Positions 7,848 through 16,170 are shown, numbered from the stretch's first letter. The stretch is DNA of 64,000 bases from Bacillota bacterium (GCA_023511625.1 JAIMBD010000001.1:186001-250000), one strand, 5' to 3'. Notes: generated by a model from the letters alone, not told the origin. A program made the numbers and translations.

Positions 7848-9242
7848 ATGTACGTGCCAGATCCGGCGTACCTCAACCCCGGGGACAACGCCTGGCAACT
7901 GACGGCGGCAACCTTCGTGGGCCTGCAGTCGGTTCCGGGGTTGGCCATCCTCTACGGAGGCTTGGTCAAAAAGAAGTGGGCCATCAACTCGGCCATGATG
8001 GTGGTCTACGCCTTTAGCGTGGTACTCATCGTCTGGTTGCTGTGGGGGTACCAGATGGGGTTCGGCGCCCCCTGGAAGATCGGTCCCGGGATCCTGTCCA
8101 ACCTCATCGGCATTCCTCACCCGGCGCTGTCGGCCGGGGCTGAACAGGGCCAGGCCCAAATCCCCTTGCTCAACGGGGCCATGCCGGCATTTCGCTTTCC
8201 GTCGGCAACGCTGGTCTTCTTCCAGTTCGTGTTTGCCGCCATTACTCCGGCTATCCTCGCCGGCGGCGTCTTGGGCCGAATCAACTGGAAGGCCTGGATG
8301 ATTTTCGTGCCGGCTTGGTCGACGCTGGTTTACGCAGTCAACGCCTTTTGGCTGTGGGGTGGCGGGTGGCTGTCGCAGCTCGGGGCAGTGGACTACAGTG
8401 GAGGCTACGTGATTCACGTCGCCGCTGGCGTCTCTGGATTCGTGGCCGCAGCCGTGGTGGGGCCGCGCCTGGCCGAGGACCAGCGCCACTTCTCCCCCAA
8501 CAGCCTGCTCTTGGCCTTCGCCGGCGCCGGTATCCTGTGGCTCGGATGGAATGGGTTTAACGGGGGCGACCCCTACTTCGCCAACGCCGACGCGGCGGCG
8601 GCCGTGCTGAACACCAACCTGGCCACAGCGGCGGCGCTTTTGACCTGGCTCATCCTCGACATGTGGCGCCACGGCAAGCCCTCGCTGGTGGGGATGATCA
8701 ACGGCATGGTGTGCGGACTGGTGGCCATCACCCCTGCAGCCGGTTACGTCAACGGGGCCGGCGCCCTCATCGTCGGGGTGGTAGGCAGCCTTATCCCCTG
8801 GTGGACCATGAACCGGTTGGGCGAACGGTGGCCGTTTCGCGGCGTGGACGACACCTTGGGCGTTATCCACACCCACGCCTTCGCCGGAGCCATCGGGGGC
8901 CTCTTGACGGGAGTGCTGGCCGATCCCCACATGGTGGAGTACTTGGCCACCAAAGGGGCGCCGGTCGCGGTGACCGGGTGGCTGTACGGGGACCCGCACC
9001 AGTTCGTGGTGCAACTCGAGGCGCTTTTGGCCGTGGTGGCTTACGATGCGGCGATGACCTGGGGCATTCTCAAGGCCGTGTCGTTGGTGGTGCCGCTGCG
9101 TTGGCCCGAAGCGGTGTTGACTCGGGGCGATCACGCGGTCACCGGCGAGACCTCCTTCGAGCACCAGCCGGTGGTGCCGACTGGCTCGCCGCTGCCAACG
9201 CCGGCGGCCATGCACCTTGAGGAGGTCATCGAGCAAGGGTAA
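7848..9242 (+). CDS. amt: Ammonium transporter (Amt/MEP/Rh family)
   Basis: Protein of 464 residues with about eleven membrane segments. The family landmarks are present: PGLAILYGGLVKKK near residue 30, the recruiting aspartate in AVDYSGG (D182), the first pore histidine in VIHVAAG (H190) and the second in HTHAFAGAIGG (H343). It conducts ammonium or ammonia across the cytoplasmic membrane. The ATG at 7848 is preceded by AAGGAGG; longer upstream frames lack a comparable site. No glnK/PII gene is next to it, which is unusual for amt. The following genes encode a HisA-fold protein (40 bp downstream) and a soluble chemoreceptor, so a sensing role is plausible by inference. Confidence 0.95.
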   Translation: MYVPDPAYLNPGDNAWQLTAATFVGLQSVPGLAILYGGLVKKKWAINSAMMVVYAFSVVLIVWLLWGYQMGFGAPWKIGPGILSNLIGIPHPALSAGAEQGQAQIPLLNGAMPAFRFPSATLVFFQFVFAAITPAILAGGVLGRINWKAWMIFVPAWSTLVYAVNAFWLWGGGWLSQLGAVDYSGGYVIHVAAGVSGFVAAAVVGPRLAEDQRHFSPNSLLLAFAGAGILWLGWNGFNGGDPYFANADAAAAVLNTNLATAAALLTWLILDMWRHGKPSLVGMINGMVCGLVAITPAAGYVNGAGALIVGVVGSLIPWWTMNRLGERWPFRGVDDTLGVIHTHAFAGAIGGLLTGVLADPHMVEYLATKGAPVAVTGWLYGDPHQFVVQLEALLAVVAYDAAMTWGILKAVSLVVPLRWPEAVLTRGDHAVTGETSFEHQPVVPTGSPLPTPAAMHLEEVIEQG

Positions 9243-9282
9243 TCCCCGCGCCCAAGAGCATCGCAGGGAAGGGGGCAGGCGG

Positions 9283-10011
9283 ATGTTTACGGTGGTCCCG
9301 TCGATTCCGGTGGCCTTTGGACGGGTGGTGCCCGAGGCGGAGGCGGAGCGCAACCCGCTGCGGCTGGCTTGGCGATGGATGGCGTCGGGCGCCCGCCGCA
9401 TACACCTGGAGGACCGCGGGGGGAGACGGGGCAATGCCCCGTCTACCCTCCCTGCACTGGTTTTAGGGTGCCAGGCCGGTCCGGCCCTGATTCAGGTCGG
9501 CGGTGGCATTTGGGAACCGCGCGAGGCTCGGGCGCTGGTCGGGGCCGGCGCAGCCCGCTTGGTGGTGCACGCGGCGTGGTTTCACCCCCGGCGGCTTGGC
9601 CGCCTGGCAGACGCAGTGGGGGCCGAGCGCCTCGTCTTGGGCGTCCGGCTGCCCCTGCCCGAGGGGGCCGGCGCCCTCTTGAAGGCGGCGCGGGCTTTAG
9701 GAGTCGCCGAGGCCGTGCTCAGCGGGCCGGCCTGGAACCCGGAATCGGTGCGGGATGCCGTGGCCCCTTGGGTGGATCAGGGGTTTGTGGTGTGGGCCGC
9801 AGGCCACATCGAGACGCTGGAGGCAGTAGAGGCGCTCAAAGCCGTGGGGGCGCGCGGCGCTATCGTGGGGAGGGCCTTGTACCTGCGCCGGCTGGATTGG
9901 CAGGCCTTGCGCGGCTTAGAGGTTCCCCGGCCGGTGCCGACGCCGCCGGGGCAGCGGGTGCCGTGCGCAGGCGCAAGGCCGTGGGCGGCTCAGGAAGCGA
10001 AGGATGCCTGA
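9283..10011 (+). CDS. HisA-fold TIM-barrel protein without catalytic aspartates
   Basis: The 242-residue length equals that of HisA (ProFAR isomerase). Family features remain: LIQVGGGIWEPREARALVGAG (phosphate-site loop, near residue 67) and GARGAIVGRALYLRRLD near the C-terminus. The two aspartates needed for the Amadori rearrangement are gone. The N-terminal PAIDL is PSIPV (residue 9 is Pro), and the mid-barrel VxxDxR position is VRL (Arg122). No other his gene is nearby. It sits 40 bp after amt and 24 bp before a chemoreceptor gene. It is likely a pseudoenzyme that may still bind a phosphorylated ligand; a new catalytic role cannot be excluded. ATG at 9283 follows a GGGAAGGGGG stretch. Confidence 0.7.
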   Translation: MFTVVPSIPVAFGRVVPEAEAERNPLRLAWRWMASGARRIHLEDRGGRRGNAPSTLPALVLGCQAGPALIQVGGGIWEPREARALVGAGAARLVVHAAWFHPRRLGRLADAVGAERLVLGVRLPLPEGAGALLKAARALGVAEAVLSGPAWNPESVRDAVAPWVDQGFVVWAAGHIETLEAVEALKAVGARGAIVGRALYLRRLDWQALRGLEVPRPVPTPPGQRVPCAGARPWAAQEAKDA

Positions 10012-10035
10012 CGAGAGGAATGGTGACGAAGGGCG

Positions 10036-11463
10036 ATGGCGGCGATGCGCGAGGATATGAGGGCGGAGGAGGGTTTGGCTGCCGTCGAGGTCGTGCTCGC
10101 CGACCCCCGGGATTTGACGCGACGGTTGGAAGGGGCCCATCCCCTGGCCGCAACGGTCAACGGCTTTTTAAACCGGCTGGCGGAGGCCGTGGAAGCGGTG
10201 GTGCGACAGACCTTGGCCGTGTCCCACGATGCATTGGCCCTGAAGATGCGCCTCGGTCCGCTCCGCGAGGCGGCCGAGACCACCCGCGCCGCCGCCGCCA
10301 GCATCGCCGGGGCGACGGGACAACTCGGTGCCGATATTGCGCGCTTGGTCGAGGTGACTGAGGCCTTGAAGGCGTTTTTTGAGGAGTTGGACGCCGAGGT
10401 GGAGGCAGAGCGCCGGGCGGCGGGGCAATTTTTCCAAGCGTTGGCTGAGGTTTCCCAAAAGGTGCGCACGGTCTGGGAGGTGGTGGGCAGCTTTGCCTCC
10501 GAGGCCGAGGCGCTTTTGGGGTTGGCCTCCGTCATCGACCCCATTCTCCGCCAGTTGCGCATCTTGGGCATCAATGCCGCCATCGAGGCGGCCCACCTCG
10601 GGTCTCGGGGGCGCGGGTTTGGAGTGGTGGCAGAGGCCATCGACCGGTTGGCCCGTGAGAGCAGCGAGGCCGTGCACCAAGTGCAGGCAGTGGTGGAGCG
10701 CCTTCAGCAGGATACTCGGCGCATGGTGGAGGAGGCTCGGGCGACGTGGGCGGCGATGGACGCGATGCGCCACCGGGAGGCGGAAGAAGCCGCCCGGCTT
10801 GAGCGGATCTGGGGTCGGGTGCAGGAACTGGGGCCGGCCTTGGCAGCCTTAAAGGAGACGGTCGACCGCCAGGTGGCGGCGACGGCGGCGATTCATACCG
10901 CGGCGGCCGAGGCGGACAGACGCGCCGAAGGCGGACTTGGATGGGTCACGGCCACGGCGGGCACGGCCGCTGCACTGCACCGGGCGGTGGAAGGCCTGGT
11001 GACAGCAGTGGGAGGGTTTCGCACTCAGTGGCAGGAGCCGTTGGTGCAGCAGCTGGAGGCCCTGGCGGCCCATCCAGCGCTCAAGCAGGGCGGGGCGGCG
11101 GCGACGCGCTACCTTCAGGCTGTGGTGGGAACCCAACCGGTCTTTGAACTCCTGTACTTGATGGATCGGCGCGGCGTGCAGGTCACGCCGAATGTGGTTC
11201 ACCCCTCGCGCCAGGAGGTCATCGCCGTCGAAGGGCTGGGCGTCGACCGCGGGCAACGGCCGTACTTTCGGGAGGCGTGGGACCACGCCGCCCCCTATGT
11301 CTCTCCGCTGTATCTTTCTTCGGCCACGCGCGAGTGGTGCCTGACGGTCTCGGTGCCGGTGCGCGACGCGGAGGGAAGACTGACGGGCATCTTGGCCGCC
11401 GATGCCAACGTGGCGACTTTGCTTAGCCTTCCGGGTCCGGGCGGACCCCATGGCGGCGACTGA
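10036..11463 (+). CDS. Soluble methyl-accepting protein with C-terminal Cache-like domain
   Basis: Protein of 475 residues with no hydrophobic segment long enough for a membrane span. The N-terminal two thirds form long coiled coils with the receptor hairpin tip near residues 173-205 (LGINAAIEAAHLG and RGRGFGVVAEAIDRLA, matching [15 protein letters not shown]/[15 protein letters not shown]). The C-terminal part (about 373-465) reads like a PDC/Cache sensor (MDRRGVQVTPNVV, GVDRGQRPYFREAW, VSVPVRDAEGRLTGILAADAN). Usual receptors have the sensor first and outside the cell; here order and location are reversed. It should act in the cytoplasm through a CheA/CheW-type pathway. It follows amt and the HisA-like gene closely, so it may report nitrogen or metabolite status. 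Confidence 0.75.
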   Translation: MAAMREDMRAEEGLAAVEVVLADPRDLTRRLEGAHPLAATVNGFLNRLAEAVEAVVRQTLAVSHDALALKMRLGPLREAAETTRAAAASIAGATGQLGADIARLVEVTEALKAFFEELDAEVEAERRAAGQFFQALAEVSQKVRTVWEVVGSFASEAEALLGLASVIDPILRQLRILGINAAIEAAHLGSRGRGFGVVAEAIDRLARESSEAVHQVQAVVERLQQDTRRMVEEARATWAAMDAMRHREAEEAARLERIWGRVQELGPALAALKETVDRQVAATAAIHTAAAEADRRAEGGLGWVTATAGTAAALHRAVEGLVTAVGGFRTQWQEPLVQQLEALAAHPALKQGGAAATRYLQAVVGTQPVFELLYLMDRRGVQVTPNVVHPSRQEVIAVEGLGVDRGQRPYFREAWDHAAPYVSPLYLSSATREWCLTVSVPVRDAEGRLTGILAADANVATLLSLPGPGGPHGGD

Positions 11464-11497
11464 GGAGTTGAGCGGGCCCGCCCTGGGCGCCCGCGCC

Positions 11498-11842
11498 CTA
11501 CGGTTGCCGCAAGGCGCGCCGCCGTTCGTCCGTGGAGAGGTAGAGCATCACCTCCGCGCTCAAAAGCAGCACCCCTGGCAGGAGCCAGAAGAAGGATACC
11601 AGGACGGCGCCACCTAAGAGGGCGACGGCGTTCAGCCAAGCGCTCCACTTGGGGTGGGACCGCGCTAAAAGTCCGCCGGCAACGGCCAAAAGCCCCATGA
11701 TGGCCACTCCTATCGCGCGCAGCCAAGCCTCTGGCAGGGTGTCGACGTAGATGCCGAGGCCAAATCGCGCCACGGCCATATACCCGAGCATCAGTCCCGC
11801 CACTCCGGCCAAACAACTGGACACGCAGGCACCGGTTCGCAT
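11498..11842 (-). CDS. Small integral membrane protein
   Basis: Not recognised. ATG at 11842 is chosen for the AAAGGAGC upstream; the open frame extends to 11914. The 114-residue product has three probable membrane segments (about 7-26, 42-60 and 70-95: LAGVAGLMLGYMAVARFGLG, AIGVAIMGLLAVAGGLLA, LLGGAVLVSFFWLLPGVLLL) and a charged C-terminus. It is convergent with the chemoreceptor gene (34 bp between stops). Nothing in the sequence points to a function. Confidence 0.55.
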   Translation of the reverse strand: MRTGACVSSCLAGVAGLMLGYMAVARFGLGIYVDTLPEAWLRAIGVAIMGLLAVAGGLLARSHPKWSAWLNAVALLGGAVLVSFFWLLPGVLLLSAEVMLYLSTDERRRALRQP

Positions 11843-12012
11843 TGGGCTCGCTCCTTTCCCTCTTTTTGCGGGTTGTGGCGGTGCTAGCATGCCCCATTGC
11901 TGCGCATCCTTCACACCGGCGCTGGCCGGGGCGCGCCGTTCCGGACTATGATGGGAGGGGCCCCAGCCTGCCGATCTGGGGAACTGAAAAGGCCACGAAA
12001 AGGGGAGGAGCG

Positions 12013-12441
12013 ATGGTACGCCTGACGGAGGAGATGCGGGAGGCGCTCAGCCAGGCCTTTAGCGACCGCCGCTTCTGTGTCCTGGCCACTGCCAGCCGCG
12101 AGGGGTGGCCAGACGTCAGCTACCGCGGCAGCGTGGTAGTGCTGGATGCAGAGCATTTGGCGTTTTGGGAGCGCAGTCGCGGCACGGCACTCGATAACAT
12201 GACCGAGAACCCGCGGGTTTGCATCATGTACTCGAACCCCGAACAGCGCAAGTTCTGGCGGTTTTACGGCCAAGCAGAGCTCATCCGGGAGGGGGCCGAA
12301 CGCGAGCGCATCATGCGCCTGATCCCCCAGCCCGAGTTGGACCGGGACCCGGAGCGGCGCGGTGTGGCGGTGCGGGTCCGATTGGAGACGGTGCGGGAAG
12401 GGCCTGCAGTTATCATGCGCCGCGAGGAATCCCGGCCCTGA
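12013..12441 (+). CDS. Pyridoxamine 5'-phosphate oxidase-like FMN-binding protein
   Basis: Protein of 142 residues. The fold is recognisable from RRFCVLATASREGWPDVSYRGS (first strand pair), LAFWERSRGTALDNMTENPRVCI and FYGQAELI. These match the split-barrel flavin-binding family that includes PNPOx-like and F420-dependent reductases. The short form usually binds FMN or a related cofactor and reduces or oxidises small substrates. True pyridoxine phosphate oxidase is longer, so that activity is unlikely. ATG at 12013 has GGGGAGGAG upstream. The gene stands alone and is convergent with the thiazole operon. Confidence 0.75.
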   Translation: MVRLTEEMREALSQAFSDRRFCVLATASREGWPDVSYRGSVVVLDAEHLAFWERSRGTALDNMTENPRVCIMYSNPEQRKFWRFYGQAELIREGAERERIMRLIPQPELDRDPERRGVAVRVRLETVREGPAVIMRREESRP

Positions 12442-12449
12442 AAAGATTG

Positions 12450-13589
12450 TCAGTGCTCTGGCGGCGCTGCAGAAAGGCGGGCAGGGGAGAATTGGGCCCA
12501 CTGCGGCAGCGACTCGCCGGCGGCCCACGCCGCGACCATGGCGGCGGTGATCACCGACAGCAGGACGCCGTTGCGGTGGTGGCCGCTGGCCAAGAAGAGG
12601 GACTCGCGCCCCGGAACCGGGCCGAGCACCGGCCAGCCGTCGGGCAGTTTGGGCCGAAGGCCGGCCCAGGCCCGCTCGAAGATGAGATGGTCGAGGGGCA
12701 GCCCGAGTTGGGCGACCGCCTCGGCGATCTCCAAAACGCCGCGGGCGGTGGTGCGGCCATCAAAGCCTGCGGCGTCCTCGGTGGCCCCGGCAATGAGCCG
12801 GCCGTCGGGTTTCGGGCAGAGGTAGCGGGAGCCCCAAAACACGATGCGGCGCAGGCGGGGGCCGTCGTGATGCAGTCCCAGCACCTGTCCCCGCACCGGC
12901 TCCAACGCCAGCGGCAGCTCCAGCTGCCGCGCCAGGAGGCCGGTCCAGGCTCCAGCGGCCAACACCACCCCGCGGCGGCTTTGGAGCCGGCGGGCTCCGG
13001 CTACGACCCCCTCGACCTGCCCCGTGGCATCTTGCAGGAAGGCCTCTACGGGAGTGCCGGCGACCAGCTCAACCCCCCGGGCCACCGCGGCGCGCACTGC
13101 CGCTTGCACCATCTTGGGGGCGTGGACCTGGGCCTCGTTGGGGGCAAAGATGGCCGGTCGCTCAAGACCGTCTAAAGCCGGCTCGAGCTCGGTGACGCCT
13201 TGGGGGTCAAGCCAGCTCAACGAAGGGTCGAGGGCGCTCTGCCAACGAAAGCGTTCCGCCAACGCCGCCGCCGCCTCGGGCCCAGGTGCGGCAGCCAGCT
13301 GCAGTACGCCGCTGCGATGAAAGTCCACCTGGATGCCGCTGTCGCGTTCAAGGGCCGCCACTGCCTCCGGATAGGCGGAGAGGCTTTGGTGGGCCAGCCG
13401 CCAGAAGGCACCGGGCGCATCCACTTCGGCGGAGGGAGCGAGGATGCCAGCGGCGGCGTTCGAGGCCTGTCCGCCAGGCGGTCCGGCATCCACCAGCGCC
13501 ACCCGGTGACCTTGCTGCGCCAATCGCCACGCTGCCATGGCGCCGATGATCCCTGCTCCCACCACGATCACGTCGTAGCGCTCACCCAC
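12450..13589 (-). CDS. thiO: Glycine oxidase (FAD-dependent)
   Basis: D-amino-acid-oxidase-type flavoprotein of 379 residues. The N-terminal FAD motif VIVVGAGIIGAMAAWRLAQ is followed by GGQASNAAAGILAP, and the C-terminal signature is GWPVLGPVPG and ASGHHRNGVLLSV. It oxidises glycine to the imine used by ThiG to build the thiazole ring. GTG at 13589 is preferred: GGGAGG lies 8 bases upstream and the start overlaps the thiF stop by 8 bp. Last gene of the TPP-controlled operon; it converges with the FMN-binding gene with 8 bp between stops. Use of ThiO rather than ThiH implies aerobic thiazole synthesis. Confidence 0.88.
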   Translation of the reverse strand: MGERYDVIVVGAGIIGAMAAWRLAQQGHRVALVDAGPPGGQASNAAAGILAPSAEVDAPGAFWRLAHQSLSAYPEAVAALERDSGIQVDFHRSGVLQLAAAPGPEAAAALAERFRWQSALDPSLSWLDPQGVTELEPALDGLERPAIFAPNEAQVHAPKMVQAAVRAAVARGVELVAGTPVEAFLQDATGQVEGVVAGARRLQSRRGVVLAAGAWTGLLARQLELPLALEPVRGQVLGLHHDGPRLRRIVFWGSRYLCPKPDGRLIAGATEDAAGFDGRTTARGVLEIAEAVAQLGLPLDHLIFERAWAGLRPKLPDGWPVLGPVPGRESLFLASGHHRNGVLLSVITAAMVAAWAAGESLPQWAQFSPARLSAAPPEH

Positions 13590-14388
13590 GGTGCTGGCCT
13601 CCCATGCGGGCCTGGCCGACCGCGACCGGTCCTGACGCGCACACCGGACAGTCCGGCCGCGGAGGCACGGCGAGGATGCGGGTGCGGCCGGCATAGGCGT
13701 CCCAGGTCCAAAGCCGCCCGATCAGGGGCCGGCCTACCCCGAGGAGAAGTTTGAGCGCTTCTTGGGCCTGGACCATCCCGGCCATGCCCACCACCGGTCC
13801 CAATACGCCTTCGACGGCGCAGTCCTGAGCCGCGTCGGCCACCGAGCCGAAGAGGCAGAAGAGGCAGGGCTGGCCGCCGGCCACGACCAAGACTTGGGCC
13901 TCGTAGCCAATGGCTCCGGCAAAGACCACAGGGACGCCGTGCGCGACGGCCCACCGGTTGAGCAGGTCGCGCGGCACGCCCTGGTCGAGACCGTCGAGCA
14001 CGAGGTCGTGTCCGGCCAAAAGAAAGTCGGCGTTCTCGGGTCCCAAGGCGTGCGGCCAGAGGCTTAGGGAAAGTTCAGGGCGCAACCGGCGCAGGGCAGA
14101 GCCTGCCGCTTCCACCTTGAGGCGCCCCACATCCTCGGGGGCATAGAGCACCTGCCGTCCTAAGTTATGGGCCGCCACCCGGTCGGGGTCGATGAGGGTA
14201 AGGTGCCCCACCCCTTGGCCGGCCAAGTACAGCGCGGCGGCGCAGCCGAGCCCTCCCATCCCGACCACGGCCACCCGCGCCGCCAAAAGCCGCTCGAGCG
14301 AGTGCGGGCGCACGCCTGGGAGGGCCAACAGTCGTCGGACGCGTTCTTTGTCGGCCAGGGGCCAGTCGAGATCGGCCGTGGCCGCCAC
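13582..14388 (-). CDS. thiF: ThiF/MoeB/HesA-type ThiS adenylyltransferase
   Basis: E1-like enzyme of 268 residues. The nucleotide-binding loop VAVVGMGGLGCAAALYLAGQG is near residue 38, the magnesium/ATP region DPDRVAAHNLGRQ follows, then the adenylation aspartate in LDGLDQGVPRDLLN. The zinc pairs CLFC and CPVC are both present. It activates the C-terminal glycine of ThiS by adenylation. A MoeB role cannot be fully excluded, but it lies between thiG (19 bp upstream) and thiO (8 bp overlap) in the thiazole operon, which makes ThiS the obvious partner. Confidence 0.88.
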   Translation of the reverse strand: MAATADLDWPLADKERVRRLLALPGVRPHSLERLLAARVAVVGMGGLGCAAALYLAGQGVGHLTLIDPDRVAAHNLGRQVLYAPEDVGRLKVEAAGSALRRLRPELSLSLWPHALGPENADFLLAGHDLVLDGLDQGVPRDLLNRWAVAHGVPVVFAGAIGYEAQVLVVAGGQPCLFCLFGSVADAAQDCAVEGVLGPVVGMAGMVQAQEALKLLLGVGRPLIGRLWTWDAYAGRTRILAVPPRPDCPVCASGPVAVGQARMGGQHRG

Positions 14389-14407
14389 CTCCTTCCTTCG
14401 GCTGCTC

Positions 14408-15190
14408 TTACGGTCGCCCGATCATGCCGGTGGTGGGCGAGGAGGGCACTGCGGCCGGTTGCGGTGCCATGCGCCCGGCCAAATACCCCATCCGTCCGGC
14501 CTCCACCGCCAGGCGCATGGCGCGGGCCATGGCTACCGGATCGCGGGCCTTGGCGATGGCGGTGTTGATCAGCACCGCGTCGGCCCCAATCTCCATGGCC
14601 AAGGCGGCATCGGCCGGGCCGCCGATCCCGGCGTCCACCACCACTGGGACCGCCACGCGCTCTTTGATGCGCAGCACCGACTCGGTGTCCAGCACTCCGC
14701 GGCCCGACCCGATGGGAGAGCCGAGCGGCATGACCGCCGCTGCTCCTGCCCGTTCCAGCCGCACCGCCAGGACCGGATCGGGACTGGTGTACACCATCAC
14801 CGTAAAGCCGCGGTCGCTCAGGCGCTCCGTGGCCTCCACAGTGGCGATGGGGTCTGGCCACAGCAAGGGGTCGTCGCCGATCACCTCCAGTTTGATGAGG
14901 TCCCCGATGCCGGAGGCCCGTGCCAACTCCGCCACAGCCAGGGCCTCCTCCACGGTGTGGCACCCGGCGGTGTTAGGCAACAGCTGCACCGACTTGGGAA
15001 TGAAATCCAACAGCGAAGGCTCGGCCGGGTTGTCCAGGTTGACCCGCCGCAGGGCCACCGTGACCAATTCGGTGCCGGAAGCCTCGATGGCGGCCTGCAT
15101 CGTCTCCCAGCTCTGGTACTTTCCCGTGCCTACGAACAGGCGCGAGCCGAAGCGATAAGAGCCCACCGCCAACTGATCATCGCGTTCCAC
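14408..15190 (-). CDS. thiG: Thiazole synthase
   Basis: TIM-barrel enzyme of 260 residues with the ThiG signatures RLFVGTGKYQSWETMQ, ALRRVNLDNP, IPKSVQLLPNTAGCHTVEEA, LIKLEVIGDD with the Schiff-base lysine, and VVDAGIGGPADAALAMEIGA. It condenses 1-deoxy-xylulose-5-phosphate, the glycine imine and ThiS thiocarboxylate into the thiazole phosphate. It begins 8 bp after thiS and ends 19 bp before thiF. Length and motifs are fully conventional. Confidence 0.95.
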   Translation of the reverse strand: MERDDQLAVGSYRFGSRLFVGTGKYQSWETMQAAIEASGTELVTVALRRVNLDNPAEPSLLDFIPKSVQLLPNTAGCHTVEEALAVAELARASGIGDLIKLEVIGDDPLLWPDPIATVEATERLSDRGFTVMVYTSPDPVLAVRLERAGAAAVMPLGSPIGSGRGVLDTESVLRIKERVAVPVVVDAGIGGPADAALAMEIGADAVLINTAIAKARDPVAMARAMRLAVEAGRMGYLAGRMAPQPAAVPSSPTTGMIGRP

Positions 15191-15198
15191 CGCTTCCC

Positions 15199-15399
15199 CT
15201 AGCCTCCTCCCACAAATCGCACGATCTCCAACGCGTCGGAATCTGCCAGGAAGGTGGAGGCGTACCGTTCGCGGGGGATCACCGCCCCGTTGACCATCAC
15301 CGCCACCGCCTGGTGGGTGACGCCGAGGTGGTCCAACAGGGCCGCCACGGTGTCGACCTCTGCCACCGTCCGCACCTCACCGTTGATCGTCAGCTGCAT
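15199..15399 (-). CDS. thiS: Sulfur carrier protein ThiS
   Basis: Ubiquitin-like protein of 66 residues starting MQLTINGEVR and ending FVGGG. It thus has the C-terminal Gly-Gly that is adenylated and thiocarboxylated. VAVMVNGAVIPRERY is typical of the family. Its start overlaps the upstream tenI-like gene by 23 bp and thiG follows after 8 bp. It delivers sulfur to ThiG. Confidence 0.93.
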   Translation of the reverse strand: MQLTINGEVRTVAEVDTVAALLDHLGVTHQAVAVMVNGAVIPRERYASTFLADSDALEIVRFVGGG

Positions 15400-16012
15400 G
15401 GATGCCTCCTTGCCGCCAATCGGCTCGCTGGACGGCCCGAGCTAGTGCCCGCGCTGCGTCGGGGGGATGGGGTTGGGCCCAGATGCCGTCTTGCACGACC
15501 ACGCCGGACAATCCCCATCCGGCCAGGCGCCCGACGTTGTCGGGCGCGATGCCTCCAATCGCCAACACGGGACACGTAGCCCGGGTCAGCACGTGGCTAA
15601 GAGTACTCAACGACCTCGGGGCAAGACCCGGCTTCGAGGTGGTAGGGAAGGCGTGTCCCCAGATCCAGTAGTCGGCTCCCGCCTTGCCTTGGGCCTCCTC
15701 TGGGGTGTGGACTGCGGCGCTGAGCCGGCGAGACCAGAACCTTCGCAGGCGCCCGACGTCCAAGCCGTCGGCAGGAATATGCCACCCTTCTGCCTCTAAA
15801 GCCAGCGCTACCTCCAACCGCTCGGCCACCCACAAGGGAGTCTTCGGGGCCTGCCGCCGCACGCGCTCCCCCGCCCGGAGCAGGGCCGAAGCCCCCCAAC
15901 TTTTGCCCCGCAAGAGGATGGCGTCGACGGCGGCCGCCACCTCGGGCAACGCCTCCCATCCCGAATCCGGGAAACGCGAAAGGTCGATCAGGGCCACCAA
16001 CATCTCGGCCAC
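15377..16012 (-). CDS. tenI: Thiazole tautomerase TenI-like / ThiE-family protein
   Basis: TIM-barrel protein of about 211 residues in the TenI/ThiE superfamily. It has LRGKSWGASALLRAGERV, HTPEEAQGKAGADYWIWGHAFPT (TenI-type GHxFxTxSK loop, here GHAFPTTSKPG) and CPVLAIGGIAPDNV. The canonical ThiE magnesium/pyrophosphate residues are not obvious, so aromatisation of the ThiG product is more likely than TMP synthesis. Start: GTG 16012 has GAGAGG 5 bases upstream. ATG 16003 is an alternative. A TTG at 16039 lies in the U-tract of the riboswitch terminator and is unlikely. First gene of the thiazole operon. Confidence 0.75.
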   Translation of the reverse strand: MAEMLVALIDLSRFPDSGWEALPEVAAAVDAILLRGKSWGASALLRAGERVRRQAPKTPLWVAERLEVALALEAEGWHIPADGLDVGRLRRFWSRRLSAAVHTPEEAQGKAGADYWIWGHAFPTTSKPGLAPRSLSTLSHVLTRATCPVLAIGGIAPDNVGRLAGWGLSGVVVQDGIWAQPHPPDAARALARAVQRADWRQGGIHAADDQR

Positions 16013-16035
16013 CGCGTCCTCTCTTGCGGGGCGAA

Positions 16036-16062
16036 CCAAAACCGCCCGCAGGCATGCGGGCG
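16036..16062 (-). terminator. Intrinsic terminator of the TPP riboswitch
   Basis: On the minus strand CGCCCGCA-TGCC-TGCGGGCG is followed directly by GTTTTGG: an 8-bp GC stem with a U-rich tail, between the riboswitch and the first thi gene. It suits transcription termination when TPP is bound. Confidence 0.75.
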
Positions 16063-16069
16063 TTGGAAT

Positions 16070-16160
16070 GGGTCGCTTCCCTCCGCTGGCACTGCTCCAG
16101 ATCAGGTTCCAAGGGTATGGCTACAACCATTCTCAGCCCAAAGGGGGCACCCCTAGCGCA
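16070..16160 (-). promoter_or_regulatory. TPP riboswitch (THI element)
   Basis: Read on the minus strand the region has the conserved THI-box elements in order: GGGGTGCCC, CTGAGA, ACCCTTGGAACCTGATC and CCAGCGGAGGGAAGC. The element precedes tenI-thiS-thiG-thiF-thiO, and a terminator hairpin follows it at 16062-16036. Excess thiamine pyrophosphate should therefore stop transcription of the operon. Confidence 0.95.
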
Positions 16161-16170
16161 ACTCAAGGTC

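Noticed and set aside
7536-9434. 632-codon minus-strand frame opposite amt
   Set aside because: Antiparallel shadow of amt; no recognisable domain, and amt has full family motifs and a good ribosome-binding site.
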